NCBI GenBank assembly: GCA_965223675.1
Contig: OZ245013.1
Span: forward strand, 1,240,001-1,304,000
DNA from: JAGQKC01 sp965223675
GTDB taxonomy: Bacteria > Nitrospirota > Nitrospiria > Nitrospirales > UBA8639
Length of the DNA: 64,000 nt
Direction of reading: 5' to 3'
Shown: positions 43,213-52,653 of the stretch, in pieces
Numbering within the stretch: position 1 is the stretch's first letter
Layout: every line of letters begins with the position of its first letter
The notes under the pieces: model-generated
Told to the model about the DNA's origin: nothing
Database searches by the model: none
The model's input: only the letters and a program-made list of their open reading frames with translations
Program-made: the position numbers and the translations under genes

Positions 43213-46131
43213 TTATGCATCTTTAAGAATTCGATCAATGACAGGCAAGATAACACTGAATTCCCCTGGTTTATCAAATACTGCGTAGGCCCCTAATTTT
43301 AGGGCCTTTTCTTTATCGTCGTCTTTTAAATGACCACTGAGAACAATGACAGGATTAGGAAATAATTGCTTGCTCTGTTTGAGACGTTTCAGAAACTCGA
43401 AGCCGCCCAAAACTGGCATTCTATTATCCGTGATTACTAAGTCTGCATGTCGCGTCTTCAGCCACTCTAAGGCTTTAGCACCGTGATCAGCTTCTGCACA
43501 GGAATACCCGCGCGCCTCAAGGATTAGCCGAACGGCACACCGAGATTTGACATCATCATCCACGATAAGAATCTGTTTTTTGTGAGTGAAAAAACTGGGA
43601 TTCTGTATCAAACCACTTTCAATCCCAGATGGACGCTCTCCCATAATATCTTGCGGAGAAAAGGTGGGAACAATTTGTTGTAGATATCGGGAAACCATAT
43701 GAGGATCATCACGTAAAGACCGCTCTAATGCATTGATCTTGTCGAACAATGTGGAGTCCTGAGAACTGACCGATCCTACCTTAAGAATTTTATCTGATGA
43801 TGAAGGAATGGCTTGTTCTCCCAAACCCACCAGTTCCTCCTTCAACTTTTCTCCAGGACGAAGTCCTATAAATTCAATAGCCACTTCCTTATCAGGAATA
43901 TATCCGGAGAGTCGAATAAGATTTCGAGCGAGATCGACAAGTTTGATCTGTTCACCCATCTCCAGTAAATATATTGCCCCCTGTTCCCCAAGTGAAGCAG
44001 CCTGTAAAACAAGGCCCACCGCCTCAGGAATTGACATAAAATATCGACGTACCTCAGGATGAGTAACCGTGACAGGTCCGCCCGCGTTGATTTGTTGCTG
44101 GAAACGAGGAAGGACACTGCCATTGCTTCCTAATACATTTCCAAATCGAACGGTAAGAAAACATGTCGACCCTTGTTGCGCTAAACGCTGAATGACCAAT
44201 TCCGCTGCCCGCTTGGTCGCCCCCATCACGCTTGATGGATTCACGGCCTTATCGGTTGAAATCAAGACAAAGTACTCGACATTAAATTTTCTCGAAGCCT
44301 CCGCGATCAATCGTGTTCCGAGCACGTTGTTCTTCACTGCCTCGCCTGGATTCACTTCCATTAACGGCACATGTTTGTGCGCTGCTGCATGAAAAATAAT
44401 ATCAGGCCTGTACGTTGTCATAACAGTTTCAAGCCGATGCACATCGGTAATGTCTCCAAGAACCGGATGCACAAAAGAAGAATGGCCTTGATCAACAAGC
44501 TCGCGCTCGATCGCATACAAGCTATTCTCATGTCGTTCAAATAAGACTAGAGCTTCTGGAGAAAATCCCATAATCTGCCGACAAAGTTCCGAGCCAATAG
44601 AACCACCCGCCCCAGTCACCAACACTCGTTTTCCTTCTATGAGACGGCTTACCGGATCAGGACTTAAGTCCACAGAAGCCCTCTGGAGCAAATCCTCAAT
44701 GGTAAGCGGGCGTATTTGATGAATGGCAACTTTACCGCCTAAAATGTCTTCCAGTTTAGGAAGCGTTTTAATGGGTAATTTGAAAGGTTCTAAGGCCGTG
44801 GTTATTTCCCTTACGACAGCGGCACTTACCGCAGGCAACGCAACTAACACTTCCTCAGGGTTAGATGTACGAAGAACTTTTTGAAGATCTTGCCTAGTAC
44901 CCAGAACCTTTACTCCATGGATTCGTTTACCAAGTTTGGCGCGATCATCATCAATGAACCCAATGGGCAGGTATGAACAGGATGGATGAGTTCGCATTTC
45001 TCGTACAATCTTTGCTCCCGCATCACCGGCTCCAATGACTAGCACACGCTTCATTTGACTCAGGACCTTCCGCTCTCGAAACAGCCGTACACCCAGCCTG
45101 ATCCCCACAAGAAATCCAATTAACAAGATACTGTCAATAATAAATATAGAACGTGGATAACCGGGAACCTCAATGAGCCATGCAACGATTCCATAAAACA
45201 CCACTGTCCCAGACAGCACTCCTACGACAATTTTCTTCACATCCCAAATACTGACATATCGCCATAGACCCTCATTGAGCCTAAGCATCACAAACGAAAC
45301 TCCGCGAATCACGATGAGCCACGGCAACATGCTCAAAAACAGTTGAAAATCGTGGGCAAGAATTTTCCCATCAAATCTCAGCCAGAAGGCTAAGTAGTTC
45401 GCCAACACAATAAGACTCAAATCAAAAGTAACGACTAGAATACGACGGTGACGAAGGATAAATTTGAATACTTCAGAATCTTGAAGAAAACCAAATTCGG
45501 TTGAACGTTCCGGCACTTTCATTAATAAGAAGACAGATCGTAGGCCAAGCAGCTTAAAAAATGTCTGTGCAATCACAGCCAAATCAAAGAGAAAAGACGA
45601 GTGTTCAAGATACAATTTGGCAAGCCGAGTTTTTTCCGGCAGGGTTTCACCAATATACTTGTCCTCCGAAATAGGAGGTTTAACTCCAGGCTTACCTAAT
45701 AAAGTCAAGTCATCGCTGTACGTGAGAAAAGCAAGATCGATTAGCCCTGGACGCACGGTTAAAATTTTTCGATACTCATCTTTAAACTTCTCAACATAAT
45801 ATGGAACTTCGGGTCTCGGCCCCACCAAACTCATATGACCTTTCAAAACGTTGAAGAGCTGAGGAAGTTCGTCGAGTTTAAACTGACATAAAATTCGTCC
45901 TATTCGCGTAAAGTGATAAGGCCCATCCCTGTCTTGTGGCTCTTCCCCATTGACCTTGGAACGAAACTTATATCGATAAAATGGACGAAATCCTTGCCCC
46001 AAACGAATTTGCCTAAACAAAATAGGCCCCTTGCTATCTACTTTGATGAGGATTGCGATCAGGAAAAAGATGGGGGCGCATAAAATCAGCAAAAATCCTG
46101 CGCCCACAATATCGAAAACACGTTTCATCAT
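43213..46131 (-). CDS. Three-part fusion: phosphoglycosyltransferase, CapD-type dehydratase, response-regulator receiver
   Basis: The protein has 972 residues. Part 1 (about 1-205) is a monotopic phosphoglycosyltransferase (ILFRQIRLGQGF, LDELPQLFNVLKGHMSLVGP, VRPGLIDLAF). Part 2 (about 230-810) has four TM helices, a CoA-binding-like Rossmann region (VLVIGAGDAGAKIVREM) and a UDP-sugar 4,6-dehydratase/epimerase of the CapD/PglF group (VLVTGAGGSIGSELCRQI, STDKAVNPSSVMGATKRAAE). Part 3 (last 122 residues, 43213-43581) is an intact receiver: ILIVDDD, phospho-Asp in LVITDNRMP, Ser in VIVLSGH, Lys in FDKPG. Start at one of the tandem ATGs 46131/46128. Confidence 0.9.
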   Translation of the reverse strand: MMKRVFDIVGAGFLLILCAPIFFLIAILIKVDSKGPILFRQIRLGQGFRPFYRYKFRSKVNGEEPQDRDGPYHFTRIGRILCQFKLDELPQLFNVLKGHMSLVGPRPEVPYYVEKFKDEYRKILTVRPGLIDLAFLTYSDDLTLLGKPGVKPPISEDKYIGETLPEKTRLAKLYLEHSSFLFDLAVIAQTFFKLLGLRSVFLLMKVPERSTEFGFLQDSEVFKFILRHRRILVVTFDLSLIVLANYLAFWLRFDGKILAHDFQLFLSMLPWLIVIRGVSFVMLRLNEGLWRYVSIWDVKKIVVGVLSGTVVFYGIVAWLIEVPGYPRSIFIIDSILLIGFLVGIRLGVRLFRERKVLSQMKRVLVIGAGDAGAKIVREMRTHPSCSYLPIGFIDDDRAKLGKRIHGVKVLGTRQDLQKVLRTSNPEEVLVALPAVSAAVVREITTALEPFKLPIKTLPKLEDILGGKVAIHQIRPLTIEDLLQRASVDLSPDPVSRLIEGKRVLVTGAGGSIGSELCRQIMGFSPEALVLFERHENSLYAIERELVDQGHSSFVHPVLGDITDVHRLETVMTTYRPDIIFHAAAHKHVPLMEVNPGEAVKNNVLGTRLIAEASRKFNVEYFVLISTDKAVNPSSVMGATKRAAELVIQRLAQQGSTCFLTVRFGNVLGSNGSVLPRFQQQINAGGPVTVTHPEVRRYFMSIPEAVGLVLQAASLGEQGAIYLLEMGEQIKLVDLARNLIRLSGYIPDKEVAIEFIGLRPGEKLKEELVGLGEQAIPSSSDKILKVGSVSSQDSTLFDKINALERSLRDDPHMVSRYLQQIVPTFSPQDIMGERPSGIESGLIQNPSFFTHKKQILIVDDDVKSRCAVRLILEARGYSCAEADHGAKALEWLKTRHADLVITDNRMPVLGGFEFLKRLKQSKQLFPNPVIVLSGHLKDDDKEKALKLGAYAVFDKPGEFSVILPVIDRILKDA

Positions 46132-46292
46132 CTTGGATTTTCCAGCCTCTACACTTATTCCACCCTCCGACCAAAATTGGCGGGGGCTTATTCTAGACAA
46201 CCTCAGCAAATAGCTCTATTACCCAAAAGAGGGGGAGCGTCCCAACCTTCATTATCGAAGGTCGTATCTTAGGTGAACAATACGACGCGACT

Positions 46293-47450
46293 TTAACGCC
46301 GATACATTTGTATGAGTCGCGTGACGACTTCACCAACACGTCGCACGTCCATTTCAGTCATTTTTGGATAAATGGGAAGGGAAATTATACTCTGAAAAAT
46401 TCGGTTTGCAACTGGAAAATTATTTCTATTATACGTATTACCACTTTGGTAGTATGGGTGGAGGTGCAGGGGAATAAAGTGGACACTTGTCCCAATACCA
46501 TGTTGCTTCAAAAGATTAATCATTTCATCACGTCCAATTCTCAAGCGTTTCAGGTCCAATTGAATGACATAAAGATGCCAGGCATGTTCAATATCTTCGT
46601 TCACATGCGGAATAATAATTTCCGGAATATCTTTGAAGGCTTCATTGTACAGCATGGCATATCGGTGCCGAACTTCTTGAAAAAATTGACATTTTTTCAA
46701 CTGTGGTATCCCTAAGGCCGAGGCAATATCCGTCAGATTATATTTATAACCAGGACAACAAATCTCGTAATACCATGCTCCCTCAGGGGTATACCGGTTG
46801 ACAGCATCTCGGGTGATACCATGCAAGCTCAACACCCTCATCCGCTCTGCCCACTCAAGATTGGCCGTCGTAGCCATTCCCCCTTCACCCGTGGTCATGG
46901 TCTTCGTGGCATAAAAAGAAAAGCATGTGATATCACCAAGCGTCCCGACCATTCTTCCACGATACTTGGCAGGAAGAGCATGAGCTGCGTCCTCAACCAC
47001 CGTGAGGTTGTGTAATCGCGCTAACTCTAAGATACGGTCCATTTCACAGGGATGGCCCGCAAAGTGAACGGGAATTATCGCTTTAGTTCGCGGAGAAATC
47101 GCTCGTTCAATCGCGTCGACACTCATATTCAGAGTGTCACGTGTGCAATCAACCAGAATGGGCAACGCTCGACAATAGTGCACAACTTCCGCAGTCGCAG
47201 CAAATGTCATAGTCGGCACGATAACTTCATCCCCTGCCGTAACGCCAACGACTTCTAATGCAAGATGTAATGCTGCCGTACAAGAATTGACGGCAACCGC
47301 ATGTGGCGCTCCAATCTTTTCTGCAAATGCTTTCTCAAAATCTTTAGTCTTTAACCCCGTCGTTAACCAACCTGAACGAAGAGTTTCGACGACGGAACGA
47401 ATTTCTTCCTCACCAATATCAGGGAGATGAAACGGGATAAATGTATCCAT
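46293..47450 (-). CDS. DegT/DnrJ/EryC1/StrS-family sugar aminotransferase
   Basis: The 385-residue PLP enzyme opens FHLPDIGEEEIRSVVETLRS, with SGWLTTGLKTKDFE typical of the family. The PLP-lysine lies in FSFYATKTMTTGEGGM, and the aspartate that binds the pyridine nitrogen is in VVEDAAHALPAKYRG. It would aminate the 4-keto sugar made by the CapD-type dehydratase encoded just downstream, giving a 4-amino sugar that the GNAT enzyme could acylate. That route resembles bacillosamine-type synthesis, but the exact sugar is inference. Confidence 0.93.
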   Translation of the reverse strand: MDTFIPFHLPDIGEEEIRSVVETLRSGWLTTGLKTKDFEKAFAEKIGAPHAVAVNSCTAALHLALEVVGVTAGDEVIVPTMTFAATAEVVHYCRALPILVDCTRDTLNMSVDAIERAISPRTKAIIPVHFAGHPCEMDRILELARLHNLTVVEDAAHALPAKYRGRMVGTLGDITCFSFYATKTMTTGEGGMATTANLEWAERMRVLSLHGITRDAVNRYTPEGAWYYEICCPGYKYNLTDIASALGIPQLKKCQFFQEVRHRYAMLYNEAFKDIPEIIIPHVNEDIEHAWHLYVIQLDLKRLRIGRDEMINLLKQHGIGTSVHFIPLHLHPYYQSGNTYNRNNFPVANRIFQSIISLPIYPKMTEMDVRRVGEVVTRLIQMYRR

Positions 47451-47991
47451 TGTCTATTCCGACTTTCATTCAGTAATTTCAGACATAGTGTCCCCGAACT
47501 TGTCCGGGGTGCTCTAAGGGCTTCAGCTTCATATGAGGCTAACCTACCCCCTAGGGAAAGGGCACTCACTACAGGTAGTCCAATGGTGATCTATCTACGA
47601 CCGATTGGACCTCATGGCCCTGAGCCTCACACCTTCTATCGGCGCATCTTATCACAAACGATCAATCGGACTGGGAATCACTTTATCGATGCGTTCATGC
47701 CTATGATATTGCCGAGGACTGGGAGAGGTATAAATTGGGGAAAAGCTCAGGGCTTCAGATCTTAAACATGTGCAGGCCACAGGGCCACGCTCCGTCATTG
47801 CTCATGAAAGAGTACTCAACAACTATTCATTCTCTAGCGTGAAAGCCTGAAGCACTATAGTCGGTTGTATAAAATAGTGAACAATGTTGGATGTGTCGAG
47901 TAGGAAGAGAACACGCTAATACCAAAAAAACTTGATCTACAGACTCAAAAAGGGGAAAGAGACTAGACTAATAGTTTAGGACTCACACACC
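47451..47991. other. Intergenic region with possible dispersed-repeat remnant
   Basis: These 541 bases lack a supportable gene. Near 47490-47510 the sequence TGTCCCCGAACTTGTCCGGG forms a short imperfect stem of a kind seen in dispersed non-coding repeats, and a CCCCTAGGG follows. Frames here (47427-47765 plus) look like translated repeat DNA. Promoter signals for the aminotransferase gene may also be present, but I cannot define them. Confidence 0.35.
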
Positions 47992-48711
47992 TTACTTAAC
48001 AGGCAAAGACTTTTGAATGATCCCAAGGTAGTGAGTATTGAAGATCTTCAATTTCTCGAGCAAATAACAAGCCAACCAGGAATACGAAGCGATTTTTCTG
48101 ACCAGTGGGGGAGCAAGGGTGATCCGCCGAAAATCAATACGGCAACTTGGGAAGAGATGATGAATTTCGTGTTTTTTGACCCCCCGAACATCTGGATTTT
48201 TGGGATTATTCATGTGAAAGTCGTACCAAAGAATAAGGCCATTCGGTTTAACAACGCGAAACATTTCTGCGGCTATTTCTTGCTTCATCGAAGAGTCTAA
48301 CACAGACGAAAAAACCATCGATTGGAGAACGAAATCAAAAGTATTATCGGCAAAGCTCATATCGGTAGCACTTCTACATTCGATGTTGACAGTCTCGGGA
48401 CCTAACCGTCTAGCTTCCGTCACTCGATCAGAAAGCAAATCAATGCCAACGATGTCTCGAGGCGACGCACCCCAATTGATGAATTGACGGATCCAATAAC
48501 CTGTTCCGCATCCCACCTCTAAGATCGTTTTTCCACTAAAGGACTGAATCCCTCTTTTACGCAGCATCAAGAGAATCTCTCTTTCACGCTCTTGGATTAA
48601 AAACAGGTGACCAGGACTGAACCAAGAGTACAGAGCGCTTCCCGTTCGTTTCTTATAGGCTTCGTGAATTCGTGCCTCCTCTTTGCGAAAACTATTGGTA
48701 TTGTCGGTCAT
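47992..48711 (-). CDS. Class I SAM-dependent methyltransferase
   Basis: The 239-residue protein starts at the ATG at 48711 (AGGTG five bases upstream). SAM motif I is KTILEVGCGTGYWIRQFINW, followed by IVGIDLLSDRVTEARRL, and the acidic-hydrophobic core is NTFDFVLQSMVFSSVLD. FRVVKPNGLILWYDFHMNNP is the post-motif strand. It is unrelated in detail to the methyltransferase at 42122, and the C-terminal region is typical of small-molecule enzymes. Substrate unknown; the EPS context suggests sugar or lipid-linked intermediates. Confidence 0.83.
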   Translation of the reverse strand: MTDNTNSFRKEEARIHEAYKKRTGSALYSWFSPGHLFLIQEREREILLMLRKRGIQSFSGKTILEVGCGTGYWIRQFINWGASPRDIVGIDLLSDRVTEARRLGPETVNIECRSATDMSFADNTFDFVLQSMVFSSVLDSSMKQEIAAEMFRVVKPNGLILWYDFHMNNPKNPDVRGVKKHEIHHLFPSCRIDFRRITLAPPLVRKIASYSWLACYLLEKLKIFNTHYLGIIQKSLPVK

Positions 48712-48864
48712 GAACACACCTAGCACCTCTAGAGTTATTCTTCTGTTTATTGACGGACTTCTTCATTGCCGTGTTTCGTTTGTCATCCCTCTCGATACAT
48801 TCACCACACAATCCTCAGGTACCTAAGGCACACCTGACCTTCTTGTCATAGCGCCCTTCGCCAT

Positions 48865-49866
48865 TTATTGTTGACTAAGCCCATATATTCGTTGACGAAA
48901 GGCATAGATGTTTTTTATTCCATTTCGCAGATTCTCAAGGATTGAATACTTAGACTTTCTCACCCATGGAACGCGAATTTCTTTCCCGCCATATTTCCTT
49001 TTATACTCGCCTCCACCACCCATGTCGTACTTGATAATACCTCGTGCCTTCCAGTAACGCATGGCAAACCATTGCAAGGCCTCGTTATGACGAAGAATTT
49101 GATGAGATCTCCAGCTGGCTCCCCCAAAGAATGACATCGTATCGTTCATTGCAGGGAAAATCCCCGTCGCGGTGCAAAAACCTTCACGATCTCGTGCTCG
49201 CAGCAAGAGTAACTGACCTGTTGGGAGTAAATATTTGACTAAAGCTAGAACACGTTGTTTTGAGTATGTTGGCACAAGCTTCTGCTTAGCAAATACATCC
49301 TGCAGCTGCGAATAATAATCATCGACGAAAGACACATCATTGACTACTTCAATCACAACTCCACCTTTTGTGGCTTTGCGAATGCAACGACGACAAGCAG
49401 AAGTCATGGCACCAAAAAGCTCATCTTCTTCCTTACTCAGATCGATTTCAAACCCAGATAAAATTCGGTAGTGATATCCCTGCCGAGCAACCTCTTTAAC
49501 ATCTAGCCGTCGATCCATCACTTCAAAATGTGAACAGCCTAACTCGTGAAATGCGAAAGTTTGTAAGGCAAGAAGCGCATCAAATCGTGACAGGGATGGC
49601 AAGAGGTTAAACCCCATATACGACGTTGACCATCCAGGCAGAGGAGACCCTAGAATTCGCATTCCATATTTTCTTACAATGAGACCAGTGAATCGACCAA
49701 CGGCGTGCGTTCCTTCATAAACAACCGCGACAATGGGTTCTGCACCTTGTGTTGATGCCACGAACTGCAACCATGGAATTGTCTGATAGATTGTGCGGTC
49801 AGAAAAAGAATCTAGATTGGGGGCATCCTGCAATTCGACTTTCATCAAACGGAGGCTAGCCATCAT
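48865..49866 (-). CDS. FemAB-like (GNAT_6/BioF2-type) acyltransferase
   Basis: The 333-residue protein has the double-GNAT fold pattern of FemAB and related enzymes: an N-terminal half with TIYQTIPWLQFVAST and LGSPLPGWSTSYMGFNLLP, and a C-terminal half with ACRRCIRKATKGGVVIEV and LLRARDREGFCTATGIFP, ending in DMGGGGEYKRKYGG. Similar proteins occur in XrtA/PEP-CTERM EPS loci. It would transfer an acyl or aminoacyl group to an amino sugar. Two tandem ATGs (49866, 49863) lie behind GGTGGAC; the gene overlaps the GNAT gene by 11 bases. Confidence 0.82.
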   Translation of the reverse strand: MMASLRLMKVELQDAPNLDSFSDRTIYQTIPWLQFVASTQGAEPIVAVVYEGTHAVGRFTGLIVRKYGMRILGSPLPGWSTSYMGFNLLPSLSRFDALLALQTFAFHELGCSHFEVMDRRLDVKEVARQGYHYRILSGFEIDLSKEEDELFGAMTSACRRCIRKATKGGVVIEVVNDVSFVDDYYSQLQDVFAKQKLVPTYSKQRVLALVKYLLPTGQLLLLRARDREGFCTATGIFPAMNDTMSFFGGASWRSHQILRHNEALQWFAMRYWKARGIIKYDMGGGGEYKRKYGGKEIRVPWVRKSKYSILENLRNGIKNIYAFRQRIYGLSQQ

Positions 49867-50509
49867 GTCCACCAGAAATGGGAATTTTGATGAAGGCAAA
49901 AAATCCATCAGCACGCTTTGTGACAGTCCATCCCATCCGCATATGGAGCCGAACAGAAGGGAGATTGCCTTCGTCTATAAGAGCACCAAGCAGTCGAAAG
50001 TTTTCTTGTGCAAGATATCTGACAAGAGCAGCATAGAGTGCTGAACCAACTCCTTGCGACCGAGCGCTTTCGTCTACTCCAATGTGTATCACCTTCGCAA
50101 ATGTGGCAATGTTATCTTCCCATCTTGGTTCATTATCCTTAATCTCTGAAGTTGAGGGAGATGGTACGTCAAGAGCGTTTTGATCGATTCTTTTTGGTTG
50201 CGCCGTTTCAGCCCGCACTTTTCGCACTTTCAGTCTCTCTTTAATCACCGAGAAACCAACAGCCGGATGCTTTAACGGAAACGTAATCTTGAAGCGCGAC
50301 CAATTTTTCACTGCTAGGACATAGCCAACAATGGCATTATTCAGAACAGCGACAAGACACAGGACGTTCTTGGCTCTTATGCTCTCGGAGAGAATAGCTT
50401 TATACACCACTTTTGTTGATACGCGCGCAATACTGGCTCGAACCCGTACGAACAGGTTAAGCAGTGTGGGCATGTCTTCTAACGTCATGAGGCGACAATA
50501 CACCGGCAT
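49856..50509 (-). CDS. GNAT-family N-acetyltransferase
   Basis: The 217-residue protein starts at the ATG at 50509, which overlaps the preceding stop by one base (TAATG) and has GGAGG about eight bases upstream. The acetyl-CoA-binding motif is DESARSQGVGSALYAALVRY, followed by LLGALIDEGNLPSVRLHMRM and a final hydrophobic strand. A less conserved insert occupies residues about 95-130. It probably N-acetylates an amino sugar, consistent with the nearby DegT aminotransferase. Confidence 0.85.
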   Translation of the reverse strand: MPVYCRLMTLEDMPTLLNLFVRVRASIARVSTKVVYKAILSESIRAKNVLCLVAVLNNAIVGYVLAVKNWSRFKITFPLKHPAVGFSVIKERLKVRKVRAETAQPKRIDQNALDVPSPSTSEIKDNEPRWEDNIATFAKVIHIGVDESARSQGVGSALYAALVRYLAQENFRLLGALIDEGNLPSVRLHMRMGWTVTKRADGFFAFIKIPISGGHDG

Positions 50510-51453
50510 TAAGTCGTTCCTCCAATTATGAGTTTCCCCAGCATCCATTTCCATTCTAATTTCCAACGATCCACATTCGAAAGGCTATAAGATCCTCGAG
50601 CATCGAGCAGGTAGTCCAGAAGTGTAGAGGTAGGGACGAACCAGCCGTTTTTCTTACTTAATCGTTCCATAAGTTGCTTAAACCGTGGATTAATTTTTCC
50701 ATTAGAGAAGAAACCTGCTCCAAAGTGTGTATACATAATACAGGCTCCACCCTCTTCCTCAAGACGGTCCTGGTTGCGCTCAGAAATCGTCTCGTTGAAC
50801 GAATCAACCTTAGGTCCTTCAGATGAAGAAAACCAATAATTCACGTATGGTCGTTTGTTATCGAAATATGGCATATACGGACAGACCTTCAGGGTATTGA
50901 TCTCTGGATACACAAAATTTCTGACGTATTTAATTTTTTCACGACAGATATCTCCCCAGAATAATTCGCTATCTTCAACATGGCCTTGAAATTTTAGATG
51001 ATTCCTGTATCGTGTGAGAAAGTTATATAATAATCTTCTTACGCCTCCTAAACGTGCGTCTCCCCAATAAATACCATCATGACAACCAGTATGGTTCACG
51101 TGAGCTTTGGGATATTCGCCAAAATACTTTTTAAACTGTTCAATGCCGTGCGCTACTTGGTCTCTTTTTGATGTACAATACGCGACATTATGCAGTGCAA
51201 TTTCAAAACCTCGTTCTCTGAGTTGTTGAACCCAGTGATAGTATTCCGGATCCTCACACGTCGCACCTCCAACCCTCGGCTTTAGCGTTCCTTTTAGGGG
51301 CCATACGGATTTTGTCGTGCGAAATCCCCGTTCAAAGAGAAACTGATAGATGGGAGGACCATTTTGCAACGTCATATAATCGGTATCATCAAACACTGTA
51401 AAAGCGAAACGTTTTCCTTCAGGCCACGAAATTTTGGCTTTCATCGCATTCAT
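50509..51453 (-). CDS. NodB-like (polysaccharide deacetylase fold) protein
   Basis: The 314-residue protein has the CE4 fold pattern: the metal-binding Asp-Asp pair is in FAFTVFDDTDYMTLQNG, and the conserved His is in GFEIALHNVAYCTSKRD. The other usual zinc His is less clear, so activity on acetylated sugar is likely but not certain. Further features are YPEINTLKVCPYMPYFD and CIMYTHFGAGFF near the C-terminus. Homologues occur with FemAB-like proteins in exosortase-type EPS loci. It is translationally coupled to the GNAT gene. Confidence 0.78.
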   Translation of the reverse strand: MNAMKAKISWPEGKRFAFTVFDDTDYMTLQNGPPIYQFLFERGFRTTKSVWPLKGTLKPRVGGATCEDPEYYHWVQQLRERGFEIALHNVAYCTSKRDQVAHGIEQFKKYFGEYPKAHVNHTGCHDGIYWGDARLGGVRRLLYNFLTRYRNHLKFQGHVEDSELFWGDICREKIKYVRNFVYPEINTLKVCPYMPYFDNKRPYVNYWFSSSEGPKVDSFNETISERNQDRLEEEGGACIMYTHFGAGFFSNGKINPRFKQLMERLSKKNGWFVPTSTLLDYLLDARGSYSLSNVDRWKLEWKWMLGKLIIGGTT

Positions 51454-51597
51454 TTTTTACCCCAGTCAATGGGTCGGGAAGAGAGTAATTATTGTTTCAC
51501 ATGAATTGTACGTGTCATATCGAATAGGACGTTGAAGGTATTTTCGTAAAAAGGACATATTCTCTACATTATTTCAATCTGAACGGATAAGCTTTTT

Positions 51598-52653
51598 CTA
51601 TACCAATGGCTGTGCATTTGTTCGTCCGATGTGTTTGTTTTGTATGCCTTTCATAATTGCCCACGCAAAACCGATGGCATATGAGAAGTGTATGACCAAC
51701 GTAGCAAGGGGGAACAGTAGGGCGACTTTCAAACCCCGTTTTTGCACAAGGCTCATACCTCCAATAAATAACACCAAGGCATACATCACAGGCAACACAC
51801 CTCCTATTAGTGCCCACCAACCCGGAAGCATGAGACCGCCCATGAGTGAAACCCCCATGACTGAAAACAGTATAAAGGGTGCAAAATGGCGAAGAGAAAT
51901 CGAGAGTTTATGTTTTCTCAACACGACAACACGATAGTATCCATATTGAAAAAATTGACGAAATAAAGCTGTTGGCGTTTCCCGAACATAATACGTGCAC
52001 TGTGCCCGAGGTGAAAGATAGACCTTACCGCCATGGAGCGCCATACGAAAATTAAACTCATCATCTTGATTGCGAACGAGATCCTCGTCAAATAATCCTA
52101 CCTCGTTAAAGACTTCTTTTCGAAAAACAGGAAAACAAGCACCTTCGGCATAGCCTTCATAACTCGGGAATCGATGTTTGGCGTTGCCAACTCCCAAAGG
52201 ATGGGACATGGCTTCAGCTGTCGCTCGACCAAAAGAACTTTTTCCCAGACTGAGAATGGGCCCTCCCGCACACCAAATCTCAGGATGTTCTGTAAACAGA
52301 CTAATACAAGTGGAAATATAGTTTGATTCATAGATCGTATGAGCATCCAAGATGGCCACGTATGCACCACGCACTTCACAAATTCCTATATTCCTTGCAC
52401 AGGGTGTAATTCGCTTTGGATTGTCGACCACTTTTAAACGAAGGTCCTCCTTCATTAATCGCTCCAGAATCTCGCGGGTCCCATCTTCTGACATACCGTC
52501 CACGACAATAAATTCTAGTTCGCCCATGGGATAGTGTTGACCTAAGATTGAACGAATACAATCTTCGATATAGTCTTTTTCATTTCGACATGGGACGATG
52601 ACAGAAACCATATATGAATCAGAGGGTTTTGCCTCAACTTTATTCAGACTCAC
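51598..52653 (-). CDS. Family 2 glycosyltransferase with C-terminal membrane helices (ExoA-like)
   Basis: The 351-residue protein has the GT-A core: VSVIVPCRNEKDYIEDCIRS, the DGMSEDGTREIL nucleotide motif, AILDAHTIYE (metal-binding DxD-like site) and the acceptor motif VRNQDDEFNFRMALHGG. Three C-terminal TM helices (FAPFILFSVMGVSLMGGLML and others) anchor it to the inner membrane. It resembles succinoglycan ExoA. The start is a GTG at 52653. It is the first gene of the minus-strand run extending to 34.7 kb. Confidence 0.88.
   Translation of the reverse strand: MSLNKVEAKPSDSYMVSVIVPCRNEKDYIEDCIRSILGQHYPMGELEFIVVDGMSEDGTREILERLMKEDLRLKVVDNPKRITPCARNIGICEVRGAYVAILDAHTIYESNYISTCISLFTEHPEIWCAGGPILSLGKSSFGRATAEAMSHPLGVGNAKHRFPSYEGYAEGACFPVFRKEVFNEVGLFDEDLVRNQDDEFNFRMALHGGKVYLSPRAQCTYYVRETPTALFRQFFQYGYYRVVVLRKHKLSISLRHFAPFILFSVMGVSLMGGLMLPGWWALIGGVLPVMYALVLFIGGMSLVQKRGLKVALLFPLATLVIHFSYAIGFAWAIMKGIQNKHIGRTNAQPLV

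Noticed and set aside
47427..47765. 112-codon plus-strand frame upstream of the aminotransferase
   Set aside because: The translated text resembles repeat DNA (around SVPELVRGALRASASYEA) and overlaps the aminotransferase start on the other strand.
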